NCBI GenBank assembly: GCA_021805825.1 | Contig: JAJZEC010000034.1 | Location: 1-42,225, forward strand | From: Pseudomonadota bacterium | GTDB taxonomy: Bacteria > Pseudomonadota > Gammaproteobacteria > Burkholderiales > Burkholderiaceae_C | Reading direction: 5' to 3' | DNA: 42,225 nt | Part shown: in pieces, positions 1 to 8,800 of the stretch | Layout: each line of letters begins with the position of its first letter | Position numbering within the stretch: the stretch's first letter is position 1 | Notes under the pieces: model-generated | Seen by the model: only the letters and a program-made list of their open reading frames with translations | The model's database searches: none | What the model was told of the DNA's origin: nothing | Program-made: the position numbers and the translations under genes

Positions 1-61
1 ATGTTCACACCGCGTCACAGTTTTTGACGTTTCTGAGGTCTGGACGTGCCGCAGCCGTAAT

Positions 62-109
62 TGGCGCCCGAAGTAGGACTCGAACCTACGACCCCCTGAT
101 TAACAGTCA
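62..109. repeat. attL: Left attachment site (attL), tRNA-Asn 3' fragment
   Basis: These 48 bases are identical to 42127..42174, and identity ends at both borders. Read on the minus strand they are the 3' part of a tRNA-Asn gene (anticodon loop, variable loop, T arm, acceptor strand, encoded CCA) with no 5' half, so no tRNA can be made. I read this as the host-side remnant left by integration. Bases 1..61 would be host DNA, too short to assign. Bases 110..250 hold no gene I can support. Confidence 0.93.
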
Positions 110-250
110 AGCCATGATACCGGAGGATTCCGCAGCACAATCATGGCGTTGCGATGCGTGTGCATGTCTCGTATCTGTCGATGCTGCACCCGCTGAAACC
201 CGCATTGCAGCGTGCCCCACTGTGCGATAAGAGACAACCCCATGCCCCCA

Positions 251-874
251 TCAGCGCAGCTTCCGGCGTCCACAGATGACCGTGCAGTGCTCGATGATTT
301 CCGCCGCGAGCCGCGCAAGCCGCACCCGCTGATTGGCGATGAAAGGCGCAGCACGTTGGGCGCTGGCAGGATCCGCCTTCGGCAGATCAAATCCCGACCC
401 CAGTTGGCTGCCGGCCTTCTGCATCCGTACCCACGCGAGCCGTGCATCCACATCCCTGCTGTCGATCAACTCTCCGATCCAGCCGATGTCCTCGATCTCA
501 CCGCGCAGCCGTTCAACGCGCCCATCGAGAGGCGGCATCGACTCAAGACGCCGTTCGTCGGCGCCATGCGTGGCATCCCGGAGGTCTTTCGCCAAGGCAG
601 CAACAGGTTCAAACGCCGTCCGCAGCGCCGCCAGCCGCGCATTGTGCTCGCGCCGATCCGCGCTGGTTGCGATCCACGCCGCCCCGGCTACCGGGATCGC
701 CGCGCCGATCAGCGTGCCGATTGCCTCCACAACCGTCTCGCCACCCGCCCGGCCGAGCGCAGCCGCAGCCGCAAGCCCCACGGCGGCCCCGAACAGCCAT
801 GCAAGCACGTGCGCGGCCGTCAGCGTGGCACGCCACTCCCGCAAGACTCGAAGCACCCGCTGCACCGGCTTCAT
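251..874 (-). CDS. Predicted membrane protein of unknown function, left-end accessory gene
   Basis: A 207-residue protein. The start is supported by a GGGAG sequence 6-7 bases upstream of the ATG. Two hydrophobic Ala/Gly-rich segments (about residues 20-42 and 48-70) are likely membrane spans with a short loop between them. The rest is charged and helical (ADRREHNARL, GRVERLRGEIEDI), suggesting a cytoplasmic coiled-coil tail. It is the last minus-strand gene before attL and is separated from the fibre genes by a plus-strand gene, a typical place for a lysogenic-conversion cargo gene. I do not recognise the family. An exclusion or envelope role is possible, but nothing in the sequence proves it. 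Confidence 0.6.
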   Translation of the reverse strand: MKPVQRVLRVLREWRATLTAAHVLAWLFGAAVGLAAAAALGRAGGETVVEAIGTLIGAAIPVAGAAWIATSADRREHNARLAALRTAFEPVAALAKDLRDATHGADERRLESMPPLDGRVERLRGEIEDIGWIGELIDSRDVDARLAWVRMQKAGSQLGSGFDLPKADPASAQRAAPFIANQRVRLARLAAEIIEHCTVICGRRKLR

Positions 875-1075
875 CCTGGCTCCCGCGGCTCACAGCGCCG
901 CACAGCCTAGCCCCTGCGCCAGTGTGGGCGAAGTCCTACACCGCGCGTTGCGGTGCGCCGCTTGCCCGACTGCACGCGCAGCACCATGATGGCCCTGCCC
1001 GCGAAGCCAGGTGCAGGCCTGTGCCGGCGTCAAGCCAACCGGCGCGCGGGCACTGGCGCCCCCGAGGACAGGATC

Positions 1076-1561
1076 ATGAAACTCATGCTCGAACCGGCAT
1101 CGATGAAGTGCAATTTCATCAGGCCTGACGAGGTGGAGGCGGGCACTTTTGTGCTGAACGGCGATGGCCTCTCTGTGGTCGTCACAGCAGGACAACCTCC
1201 GCAGAAACGCTTGCTTCATCTGACCGACAGGGAAGGCGACGTCAAGGCTGCGCTGCTCGATTTCAGAACCCAGATCGACGGCATTGCCATCAAACCAGAA
1301 GGCCTCCGCATTCTGCTCAATGATCCCCTTGAGCGCATTGAAGACCGCGCAGAAGTCAGCAATCCACCATCCGGCGTCCTCCTTATTGACGAAAGCGGTC
1401 CAGGCATTCTGTGTGGTCTCAGGCACTATAAGGTTTTGGTGAACCTCATCACTTGGCACGCAGCCGACTTCGCCGTGCGCGACACGATGCATGGTGTGGG
1501 CAAATGGAGCCTGACTGCCGATGGCGTCGCACAGGACCGGCAGGAGCTTTTCAGGCTGTAA
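1076..1561 (+). CDS. Hypothetical accessory protein (moron) opposing the late genes
   Basis: A 161-residue soluble protein with no signal or membrane segment. The ATG at 1076 follows a GAGGA sequence with 7-base spacing, the same GAGGAC-type ribosome site used by this phage's portal, scaffold and capsid genes. Codon first positions are rich in G and A, as in real genes. The local GC is visibly lower than in the flanking fibre genes. A weak promoter could lie at 962..990 (TTGCCC, 17 bases, CATGAT). Its stop lies 6 bases from the stop of the convergent fibre gene, with a hairpin between them. This isolated, opposite-strand, lower-GC placement is typical of a moron expressed in the lysogen. The family is not recognised. 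An overlapping minus-strand frame is the alternative. Confidence 0.6.
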   Translation: MKLMLEPASMKCNFIRPDEVEAGTFVLNGDGLSVVVTAGQPPQKRLLHLTDREGDVKAALLDFRTQIDGIAIKPEGLRILLNDPLERIEDRAEVSNPPSGVLLIDESGPGILCGLRHYKVLVNLITWHAADFAVRDTMHGVGKWSLTADGVAQDRQELFRL

Positions 1562-1566
1562 CCGGA

Positions 1567-1587
1567 CCTACGTGCCGCTCACGTAGG
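1567..1587. terminator. Hairpin between convergent genes, possible bidirectional terminator
   Basis: CCTACGTG, loop CCGCT, CACGTAGG: a perfect 8-bp stem with a 5-base loop between the stop of the plus-strand gene (1561) and the 3' end of the minus-strand fibre gene, overlapping the last codons of the latter. There is no clear T-run on either side, so terminator function is inferred from stem strength and convergent placement only. Confidence 0.4.
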
Positions 1588-2020
1588 CCAGGCTGATGCT
1601 GACGTTGTTGGTGTAGGTGACGCTTCCGTCGCCGTTGGTGACCCTGCAGCGGTACACGGCAGACCGGTCCGGATTGAGCACGCCGACCTTGCCGCCGAAG
1701 TACGTCGAGGCTGACGCGGGCGTGTTCGGGGTGATCACGGTGTCGCCGCTCACGAACTCCCAGCTGTACGCGACGGTGCCGCTGCCACCCGAGACGGTGA
1801 CAGTGGACGGCGAACTCGTCTGCGCGCGCGCGCCGTTCACCTTGGTCGTGCCGAACAGCGTTGACGGCGATGCGGTGGCGCTGAACGCGCTCCACACCGT
1901 CACCCACGTGCCGCCGCTGCGGCGCCTGATGCTGGTCACGCCGACCCAGCCGCCTCCGCTGCGGCGCTTCACCGTGCCGGGCGTGGCCCATGCGCCGAAC
2001 CTGCGGATCGAGAAGGTCAT
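1568..2020 (-). CDS. Tail fibre-associated protein with Ig-like domain
   Basis: A 150-residue protein. The N-terminal third is basic with repeated RR(S)GG(T/G)W-V short units (RRSGGGWVGV, RRRSGGTWVTV). The C-terminal two thirds, from about residue 68, read as a beta-sandwich of the PKD/Ig type: TVTVSGGSGTVAYSWEFVSGD, then a Y-x-C-x-V strand (VYRCRVTNGDGS). Such domains decorate phage fibres and tips and are usually exposed for host-surface contact. It is the last gene of the leftward late run, 6 bases after the stop of the upstream fibre gene. Function as a particle-surface or receptor-contact protein is inferred. Confidence 0.7.
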   Translation of the reverse strand: MTFSIRRFGAWATPGTVKRRSGGGWVGVTSIRRRSGGTWVTVWSAFSATASPSTLFGTTKVNGARAQTSSPSTVTVSGGSGTVAYSWEFVSGDTVITPNTPASASTYFGGKVGVLNPDRSAVYRCRVTNGDGSVTYTNNVSISLAYVSGT

Positions 2021-2026
2021 CGCCGC

Positions 2027-2452
2027 TCACCAGATCCACAGGCTGCCGTCACTCACGGCCCCGGGGTCACTCGACTGCACATAGATGCCGAGCGACGCCA
2101 GCGCGTGCGTGTGCGATGCGGCCGCGGCGCCGACCTGGGCGGCGGTCGGCAGCGGGTGCACATGGTCCGCGCGCGCGGCGGATGCAGCCGTTCCGACGCT
2201 GGCGCTGGACCCGAGGGCGGCCGGCGCGGTGCTGGCAAGCGGGGTACTGGTCGCGCCGCTGGCAATGCCGTCCAGCTTCGACTTGTCCGATGCGCCCATG
2301 AATCCGGAGGTGCTGCCGGTCGCCGGCGCGTGCGTGTGCGATGCGGCGGCCTTGCCCGCCAGCCCGGCATCCACGTAGTTCTTCGTCGTGGCCTCCATGC
2401 CGCTGGCCGGGTTGGCCGGCAGCACGATCGGCGTCAGGCTCTGGCGCCCCAT
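2027..2452 (-). CDS. Tail fibre protein with His-x-His repeats
   Basis: A 141-residue, Ala/Ser/Gly/Thr-rich protein. It begins with a fibre-type motif (MEATTKNYVDAGLAGK) and carries repeated histidine motifs (ASHTHAPAT, ADHVHPLP, ASHTHALASLG). Such H-x-H motifs in trimeric phage fibres bind metal along the fibre axis (established for T4 gp12/gp37-type fibres). The C-terminal GIYVQSSDPGAVSDGSLWIW is the common ending of fibre modules. It starts 4 bases after the previous gene's stop. It is probably one component of a host-recognition fibre assembled from several small gene products. Confidence 0.75.
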   Translation of the reverse strand: MGRQSLTPIVLPANPASGMEATTKNYVDAGLAGKAAASHTHAPATGSTSGFMGASDKSKLDGIASGATSTPLASTAPAALGSSASVGTAASAARADHVHPLPTAAQVGAAAASHTHALASLGIYVQSSDPGAVSDGSLWIW

Positions 2453-2456
2453 CGCA

Positions 2457-3248
2457 TCACCCCATCACCACCGCGCGGTACTGGTTCAGCGCCGGCGCGC
2501 CGGCGAAAACGAGGCGCACCGCGTTCACGCTCAGGCGCTGCACATCGACGATCACCTCATCATAGGGCGAGGAGTTGCGGTATACGGTCACCTGAACATC
2601 CAGCGTGCCCAGGTTGTGGGTCACGTCGTACTGCGTCGCCGTGCCATCGCCGATGCTCGCGGCAAACTTGCGCACCCGGCCTGCCCAGCTGGCAAGCTTC
2701 AGCGGGGTCACCATGCGCAGGTCGTCCGTGCCCGCGTCCGTTTCCGCCTGCGTGGCGATTTCGGCGATGCCCGCCGTCGTTTCGCTGGCTGGCGGGGCGC
2801 CCGCGACGAAACCGGTGAACGTGATCGCATCGGTGCCCAGCACCGGGTTGAGCGTCGTGCAACGCCAGGTCGTGCCAGCGCTGGTGCCGCTGTTCACCGA
2901 CACCACCGCGTTGTTGAACTCGGCGCTGGCGTTGGCATCCGGCGCGCGCCCCATGGCCGTGGCCGATCCGTTCCAGATGTAGATGCCGTTCTCCGCGGCG
3001 GCCGTCTGCGCCCGCACCAGCACGCGGTCGCCGACCGCCATGGTCACGCCGTCGATCGCGGTGCCGGGGCTGGCCAGGTTGATGTTCGCCTGCGTGGAAA
3101 CGACAACATCATCCTTCCAGGCCAGGCCTTCGATCAGGCTGTCGGCATAGCCCTTGGTGGCGGCGTCGCTGGCAGCGGTTGGCGCGGGCAGGCCCGTGAC
3201 CTTGGCGCCGCCGTTGAAGTTGAGATCGGTGAATACCTGCTTGGCCAT
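2457..3248 (-). CDS. Tail fibre protein
   Basis: A 263-residue protein with a GAGGA ribosome site 7 bases before the ATG. The N-terminus (MAKQVFTDLNFNG, then DAATKGYADSLIEGLAWKD) is the classic phage fibre attachment sequence. It is followed by a beta-rich region (VGDRVLVRAQTAAAENGIYIWNGSATAMGRAPDAN) seen in many tail fibres. The C-terminal ~60 residues (YDVTHNLGTLDVQVTVYR...) resemble the end of the neighbouring 3259..3942 protein, indicating a shared tip domain. It is likely the main receptor-binding fibre or its shaft. No enzymatic motif is visible. Confidence 0.85.
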   Translation of the reverse strand: MAKQVFTDLNFNGGAKVTGLPAPTAASDAATKGYADSLIEGLAWKDDVVVSTQANINLASPGTAIDGVTMAVGDRVLVRAQTAAAENGIYIWNGSATAMGRAPDANASAEFNNAVVSVNSGTSAGTTWRCTTLNPVLGTDAITFTGFVAGAPPASETTAGIAEIATQAETDAGTDDLRMVTPLKLASWAGRVRKFAASIGDGTATQYDVTHNLGTLDVQVTVYRNSSPYDEVIVDVQRLSVNAVRLVFAGAPALNQYRAVVMG

Positions 3249-3258
3249 GGTGGTGTCC

Positions 3259-3942
3259 TCAGATGCAGCGCGCGAAGCCCGCGAGCGGAGCGGAAAGGTT
3301 GATGACGAGGTTGTTGGCGGACAGATGGGTCACGGCGGCCTCGATGTCGGCGCCGCCCTGCGTGCGCACCGCGACAATGGGCTCGTGCCCGAGGTTGTGC
3401 GCGACCGACCAGGTGTCTGCCGCGGTGGCCTGCGTATGCAGGTAATCGTGCTGGTAGCGGTTCGTGACGCCTTGCGGCAGGTCATCGGTAGTGGGCGCGC
3501 GCGTGCCAGTCACGCGGCCCTTGGCATCGCGCTGGATCGCCAGCAGCGCACCCAGGCCGGAGTCAGGCACATCGGACAGCACCAGATCCACATTGCCGGC
3601 GCCGCCGTCCGGGCTGGTGATGGCAATGCTGCCGTCGCTCGACACAATCGCGCGCACGGTCCAGTCGCCATTCGCACGTCGCGTCACCAGCCCGGCGCCT
3701 GCCAGCGCGGCCACCGCCTGCACGTTCGCTGGCACTTCCAGCACCAGCTTCCACGGGATCGGTCTGGCTCCGGTTCCCGCCGATCCGCCGCCCGTGCCGG
3801 CGAGGGCGCGCAGATCGGATTCCTTCACCAGCGCGCCATCCGGCCAGCGCAGGTTCACGCCGACGGTCGCGCCGTCCACCGCGTGCCGTGGCACGTCCAC
3901 CGCGCGGCCGATGGTTCCGGCAACAGGTACGCGCACCTTCAC
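3259..3942 (-). CDS. Tail fibre/tip protein with HNLG C-terminal domain
   Basis: A 227-residue protein. I chose the GTG at 3942, whose GTGA overlaps the stop of the upstream membrane protein. Upstream translation in the same frame is Arg/His-rich and non-protein-like. The first ~50 residues (VPVAGTIGRAVDVPRHAVDGATVGVNLRWPDG) form a small beta domain. The C-terminus (WSVAHNLGHEPIVAVRTQGG...) matches the end of the 2457..3248 fibre. It is probably a baseplate/fibre component. The exact role is not assignable from sequence. Confidence 0.72.
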   Translation of the reverse strand: MKVRVPVAGTIGRAVDVPRHAVDGATVGVNLRWPDGALVKESDLRALAGTGGGSAGTGARPIPWKLVLEVPANVQAVAALAGAGLVTRRANGDWTVRAIVSSDGSIAITSPDGGAGNVDLVLSDVPDSGLGALLAIQRDAKGRVTGTRAPTTDDLPQGVTNRYQHDYLHTQATAADTWSVAHNLGHEPIVAVRTQGGADIEAAVTHLSANNLVINLSAPLAGFARCI

Positions 3943-4259
3943 CGCACCCTGCCCCCCGCCAGCCTGGCCAGTTCGCGCGCCTGCTCCGCGTCGGACTTCT
4001 CGATGTTGTCGAGCCGGCGTTCGACGTCTCCGAACCGCTGGCGCGCCTCGCTGCGCGGCATCGCGGTATCGGAGGCGCTGCGCACCGCGTCGGACAGCTG
4101 CCGCATCTGCGCGGCGATGCCGTTGACGCGCTCGTCCATCCGCGCCACCACCGTGCCCGTGCTCCACACCGACGTGGCCATCCACAGGATGCCCGCCGTG
4201 ATCAGCCCGACCATGATCGTCTGCACGTGCCGCTCGATGCCCGCGCGTTTCTCGCTCAC
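3939..4259 (-). CDS. Small membrane-anchored coiled-coil protein of the lysis region
   Basis: A 106-residue protein starting at a GTG (4259) preceded by GGAG. After a basic N-terminus there is one membrane span (about residues 14-31, IMVGLITAGILWMATSVW). A long heptad-like stretch follows (MDERVNGIAAQMRQLSDAVR, then FGDVERRLDNIEKSDAEQ). It lies between the transglycosylase and the fibre genes, just after a complete holin/lysozyme/spanin set. Known phages carry similar one-span coiled-coil proteins here as holin partners or antiholins; that role is inferred. The start could also be a few codons upstream. Confidence 0.6.
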   Translation of the reverse strand: MSEKRAGIERHVQTIMVGLITAGILWMATSVWSTGTVVARMDERVNGIAAQMRQLSDAVRSASDTAMPRSEARQRFGDVERRLDNIEKSDAEQARELARLAGGRVR

Positions 4260-4287
4260 CCTGCGTTCTCCGGTCTGCACGGTCACG

Positions 4288-4893
4288 CTATTCCGGGCGC
4301 GCGCAGGCGCCCGGCCCCCATGCGGCAAACAGCGGCTGCCAGCGCCCGATGATGCGGCGCGGGTATCCAAGGTTCTCGGCGCAGAAGCGCCTGGCGCGGC
4401 GGGCCTTTCCGCAGGCCGCATCGGCGGCGCGCAGATCCTGCGGGCGTCCGGCGGCGCGCCATTCCGCAAGCCAGTGGCCCAGCCCGCCGTTGTAGCCGCG
4501 CAGGGCCGCCCACATGCGCCCGCAGTTCGTTCCGGGCGGCGTCCGCACGTACAGGTGCCGGTCGTAGGTCACCAGCGCCCGCAGCGCCCAGGCCGGGCTG
4601 AGGGTGTCGCAGCCGGCCGGCAGTCCGGGGTACGCGCCGCAGATCCATGCCGCCGTCGCCGGCATGAACTGCGCCATGCCGGTGGCGCCGGCGGATGAGC
4701 GCGCCGCCGGGTTCCAGCCGCTCTCCTGCTGCACCTGGCCGGCGAAGGTCGCCACCGGCGCGTCCAGTCCCCACACCACGCGCGCCGTGCGGATCAGCGT
4801 GTCCCGGTAAGGCATGGCCGCGCGCGGCGCGGCGCCGTGCGCGCAGACCATGCTCGCGGCAACCAGCAGGACGGCGAGAGCGGCCGCGCGCAT
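4288..4893 (-). CDS. Endolysin: lytic transglycosylase (SLT family)
   Basis: A 201-residue cell-wall-cleaving enzyme. It begins with a hydrophobic export segment (residues 1-20, MRAAALAVLLVAASMVCAHG) that could act as a cleaved signal or as a signal-anchor-release segment. The transglycosylase core shows the SLT signature: QQESGWNP with the catalytic Glu near residue 54, then GATGMAQFMPAT, and later ALRGYNGG. Several cysteines near the end may form disulfides in the periplasm. The start lies 2 bases after the holin stop with a weak ribosome site, implying translational coupling. It cuts peptidoglycan glycan strands at the end of the lytic cycle. Confidence 0.88.
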   Translation of the reverse strand: MRAAALAVLLVAASMVCAHGAAPRAAMPYRDTLIRTARVVWGLDAPVATFAGQVQQESGWNPAARSSAGATGMAQFMPATAAWICGAYPGLPAGCDTLSPAWALRALVTYDRHLYVRTPPGTNCGRMWAALRGYNGGLGHWLAEWRAAGRPQDLRAADAACGKARRARRFCAENLGYPRRIIGRWQPLFAAWGPGACARPE

Positions 4894-4895
4894 CG

Positions 4896-5177
4896 TCACA
4901 GCCCGATGCTGACGCCGATGACGCAGGCGGCGATCACGATGGCACGACGCAGTGCCGCCATCGAGGCCAGCTGCGCGTCGATCCGGTCCGGCCGCCCGTA
5001 CGGAAACAGGCTGCGGTCGATCCAGTAGCCGGTCCACGCTGCGGTCGTGATCAGCGCGAGCTTGTACAGCACCACGCCCAGCTGCTGCGGCGCCATCCCG
5101 CCGACAGCGGCCAGCAGCAGCAGAGCGGCCGCGCCCCAGGGCGCCATGCGGAACAGGTCTTCCGGGAGTCGTCTCAT
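4896..5177 (-). CDS. Holin
   Basis: A 93-residue membrane protein. Predicted spans are at about residues 13-30 (APWGAAALLLLAAVGGM), 33-52 (LGVVLYKLALITTAAWTGYW) and 76-93 (RAIVIAACVIGVSIGL), with charged loops. The pattern MAPW...PQQLGVVLYKL...YWIDRSLFPY matches the putative holin family found in many proteobacterial prophages (Phage_holin_8-like, from memory). The ATG overlaps the Rz1 stop by 4 bases (ATGA), and the transglycosylase follows directly. It would form the inner-membrane lesion that times lysis. Confidence 0.82.
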   Translation of the reverse strand: MRRLPEDLFRMAPWGAAALLLLAAVGGMAPQQLGVVLYKLALITTAAWTGYWIDRSLFPYGRPDRIDAQLASMAALRRAIVIAACVIGVSIGL

Positions 5178-5464
5178 GGGTGCAGCCCCTCATCCGCCGG
5201 CGAGCCCTGCATGGCCCGGATCTGCCGCAGCTGCGCGTTGCAGGCTTCCAGCGCGCGCCGGCGCTCGCGGGCGATCCGCACCGCCTCGCCCACGGTCATG
5301 TCTTTCGGTCCGGCGATCGGGCACGGCGCGGTCAGCGCCCCGGGGATCGGCACGTAGCGCGTCACCGGCACCCGCACCACCTCGGGCGCGACGGTACGCG
5401 GCGGCGTGCCTGCGCAGCCCGCCAGCGCGGCCATGCCCGCAGCTAGTAGGACGTGACGCCGCAC
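5174..5464 (-). CDS. Rz1: Outer-membrane spanin lipoprotein (Rz1-like)
   Basis: A 96-residue lipoprotein. I chose the GTG at 5464, preceded by GGAG at 8 bases; a longer start at 5491 is possible. The N-terminus is a lipoprotein signal with lipobox LAGC, giving a mature Cys near residue 17. A Pro/Val-rich segment follows (APEVVRVPVTRYVPIPGAL), then a helical tail. The gene begins inside the end of the Rz gene in another reading frame, the classic overlapping spanin arrangement. With Rz it fuses inner and outer membranes in the last step of lysis of a Gram-negative host. Confidence 0.82.
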   Translation of the reverse strand: MRRHVLLAAGMAALAGCAGTPPRTVAPEVVRVPVTRYVPIPGALTAPCPIAGPKDMTVGEAVRIARERRRALEACNAQLRQIRAMQGSPADEGLHP

Positions 5465-5841
5465 AGCTTCGTCTCCATCAGGACGCGGCACGATGGCGCG
5501 CGCGTGGCCTCGTCGAACTTCGCGCGCCAGGCCGCCGCCTCGGCATCGGCGTGCTGGCGGTCCTGCGCGGCGCGTGCGGCGGCGGCGCGTGCGGCAGCGC
5601 GTGCGGCCTCGGCGCTGGCGCGTTCAGCGGCGGCCAGCCGGCTGGCCTCGTCCAGCGCCCGTGCCAGCCGGGCCACATCGGATTCGGCATCGGATGCCCG
5701 CCGCATCACCTGATCCAGCGCGGCGGACCCACGCACGTAGCCGGCCTGCCAGCGCAGGCTGCCGTAGCCCAGCGTGGCGGCCGCAACCGCCAGCGCGGCC
5801 GCGCCGGCCAGGTAGGGTCTGATGGCGCCCGGCATCCACAT
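5443..5841 (-). CDS. Rz: Inner-membrane spanin (Rz-like)
   Basis: A 132-residue protein with one N-terminal membrane span (about residues 9-26, YLAGAAALAVAAATLGYG). A long Ala/Arg/Glu-rich periplasmic coiled coil follows (residues 35-115) with a short tail. Topology, length and the overlapping downstream lipoprotein gene identify an i-spanin. It is the first gene of the lysis cassette and starts 4 bases after the giant polyvalent gene ends. A copy of the repeated GGCTTGATCCAGC element sits 25 bases before its start codon. Confidence 0.85.
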   Translation of the reverse strand: MWMPGAIRPYLAGAAALAVAAATLGYGSLRWQAGYVRGSAALDQVMRRASDAESDVARLARALDEASRLAAAERASAEAARAAARAAAARAAQDRQHADAEAAAWRAKFDEATRAPSCRVLMETKLCGVTSY

Positions 5842-5845
5842 GGCG

Positions 5846-8800
5846 TCATGCTGCCTTGCCGTCGCGCTGGATCAAGCCACGCCGGTCATCGCGCGCGCGC
5901 TGCAGGTAGTGCCCCTGCAGTTCCTGCCGGCGCTGCTGCAGATAGTCCAGCGCACGGCGGCGCAGCACGGCGTCGGCCTGCCCGCTGCGCGGCAGCTCCG
6001 CCGCCTCAATCGCCTCGGCGGCCTTGCGCCGGTTGCCGTCGCCCGCGGCCAGCGCGATCACCTCGCCCACCGTCATCGGGTCATCGCCGCGCAGGCGCTG
6101 GATCGCGCGCGTCATCCCGCCCGCGGCGGCCACCGCGTCCCTGTGCGCCGCGAAGACCGACCCGGGGGCCGCCACCAGCACCGGCGACCCGGCGCTGGTC
6201 ACGCGCACGTCGCCTGGCACCCTGCTGCCATCGCGCGACAGCCCGGTGTAGCGCGCCAGCTTCACGCCGGCGAACCCGGTCCCCAGCCGGGCGCGCTCCG
6301 CCCTGAACCCGTCCACGCCGTCCGCCACCCAGGCCGCGCGCAGCCGCGCAAGGCCGCGCTCGAAGGCGTCGCGCTGGCCGTAGAAGTCCTGCGCCACCGC
6401 CGCCTTGCGGTTGCCCTCGATGCCGAACGACGACACCACCGGCGCCTGGCTCAGCGCGTCGGCCACACCCCGGAACGATCCCGCGCGCAGGCCTTCCCCG
6501 AACCGCAGCCCGCGGCTGGCGGTGCCGCCCAGGCCGCCCAGCGCGGTCGTGACCAGCCATTCCAGCTGCTCGGGGGCCACGTCGGTCAGGCTGCTCATGT
6601 ACACCGGCGGCGTGAAGTCGTCGCCGCCGCCGATGCGGTTCAGCGCCCACGCGGCCTGCCTGTACACCTGCGGCGTGTCGGCGCGCCCGGTGGCAGCCTT
6701 CGGTACATCGAAGCGGTCGAAGCCGCCGTCCTTTGCGATCGGCCGCCCGAGGTCATCGCGGTTGCCGGCCAGCTGCATGGCCTTGGCCACCACGAACGGC
6801 GCGGCACCCTGCAGGCCCTCGTCCAGCGGCAGCGGCGAGAACGCGCGCACCGCGCCCTGCGCGAGGTCCACCACCACACTGGCGCGCTCGCGGTCACGCC
6901 CGGCCGCGGCCTGCGCGATGCGCCCGCCCGCGTAGCCGAACCAGTTGAACCCGTAGGGCAGCGGCAGCGCGAAATAGCCGTCCTGCGACCACGGCGCCGG
7001 GATGATCAGGCTCGTCTGCTTGCGCCAGGCGGGGATGGTCTCCCACGTGCTCAGGCCCTGCCGGTCCTCGTCGTCCATCAGCGCCAGCGCGAACGTGGCC
7101 TGCAGGCCCGCCAGCGCGGCCATGCCGGTGCCGACGGTCCCGGGGTTGTCGCGGATCAGGGTGCCCACGCGGTGCACGCCCTGCACGCTGGCGTTGAAGA
7201 ACAGGTACAGCGCGTTGGCCGCCTGGCCGAACGCGCCCTTGCGGTTGAAGTTCACCGTGATGTTCTTGGCGTACCCGGCGGCCTGTTCGCGCGTCCTGCC
7301 GGTCCTGCGCAGCGCCACGTAGGCCGACAGCCGCAGCGCGTTCTCCACGGCCACGTTGATGCGCTCCACCGCACGCGCCACCGGCGCCAGCGGGCGCGCC
7401 GCCGCGCTCAGCACGTGGCCGCGCGCCAGCAACGTGCGCCAGTCCTGCGCGCCCCGCGCAAGATCCCGGCCGATGCTCTCCACGTCGGGGATCACCGCGA
7501 TGCCGGTCTGCCCGCCCGCTTCCGCGAACTCGCGCGCCCAGTCCTCCATGCTCTTGCGCGCATCCGGCACATCCGCGTCGCCGGCGCGGTGCCTGAAGTC
7601 ACGGAACGCCGCCCGCATCGCCGCCGGGTAGGCGCGCAGTGCATCCGCCATCACGGCAGGGCCGTGCTCGGCGGCCAGGCCCGACAGCCCCAGCCCGAGG
7701 TCGCGCACCATGTTCACCGGCACGAAACCCGGGTTGTAGCTGGTCAGCGTCGCCGACAGGTAGCGCATCACCGGCCCCAGCACGCGCGAAAGCGCGTTCA
7801 GGTCGCGCGCGCCGAGGTTCAGCACGGCCCTGGCCAGCCGCGCGTCGTTGAAGCGCACGCGGTACAGCGTGCCGCCCTCGTTCACCAGCAGCGTGCGGTC
7901 CATGTCCTCGGCGCGGTTGCGCGGGCCGAGGTACGCCTCGCCGGTCGTCTCGTTGAACTTCCACTCCAGGTCGGCCGGCTCCACCGTCCACGCGGCCTCG
8001 TTGGGGTGTTCGCTGGCCAGCCGCAGCAGGGCGCGTCCCACGCGCGCCTTCTCGGCGCCCAGCGCGGCGCGCTGCGCATCGCCGATCATCTCGCCCAGGA
8101 TGTCCCCGGGCAGGTTGCCCTCGCCGCGGCCCAGCGCGCGGCGGAGGTTCTGGCGCGTGGCCGACGCGCCGCGCCCGGTGCCGTGGCCAAGGTCCGCGTC
8201 CAGACCATCGCCGCGCCCGCGCAGCGGCACGTAGTAGTGGTAGGTGTCCAGCAGCGCGTCGTGCAGCGGCTGCGTGATCTGGCCCGAGTCCAGCAGTTCC
8301 TGCAGGGTGCCGGCGCGCAGCCGGTCCACCATGCCGGCCAGGTGCACCAGCTTCGCGCGCGTCGCCGCGTCCATCACCTTGCCCGAGTACGGCCCGGCCA
8401 GGCGCCCGTCCAGCACCGCCTGCGCGTCCACCGTGCTGATGCCCGCGCCGCCGTCCGGCAGTGCCGGGTTGATCTCCGCGATGCGCGCGTTGCGCTCCGG
8501 CGCATGCCGCGCCAGCAGCATGTCCTCCAGCTGCGCGACGCTCACGCCCAGGTTGCGCATGCGCCGCTGCAGCGGCCCGATGAAATCGTGCTCGATCGCC
8601 TTGATGCGGTCGGCCACACGGCCGTGCATCAGGTTTTCCAGCCGGTAGGCGTCCATCGCATCCGGCAGCACGTCGCCTGCAAAGCGCTCGATGTCCTGCT
8701 GCGCGTCCCGCAGCGCCAGCATCTTGTCCTGCAGCGCCACCCGCGCGTCGTGCAGCGCACCGCGCACGCCCACCCAGCGGCCCGTATCGGCCTGCCAGCC

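Noticed and set aside
890-1492. A long minus-strand frame (200 codons) opposite the plus-strand accessory gene
   Set aside because: It has no ribosome site before its ATG and a His/Cys/Arg-rich end. The plus frame has a GAGGA site, purine-rich first positions and more protein-like composition.
3943-4185. An upstream extension of the 3259..3942 fibre protein in the same frame
   Set aside because: The extension is Arg/Gly/His-rich noise overlapping the membrane coiled-coil gene; the GTG at 3942 with GTGA overlap is better.
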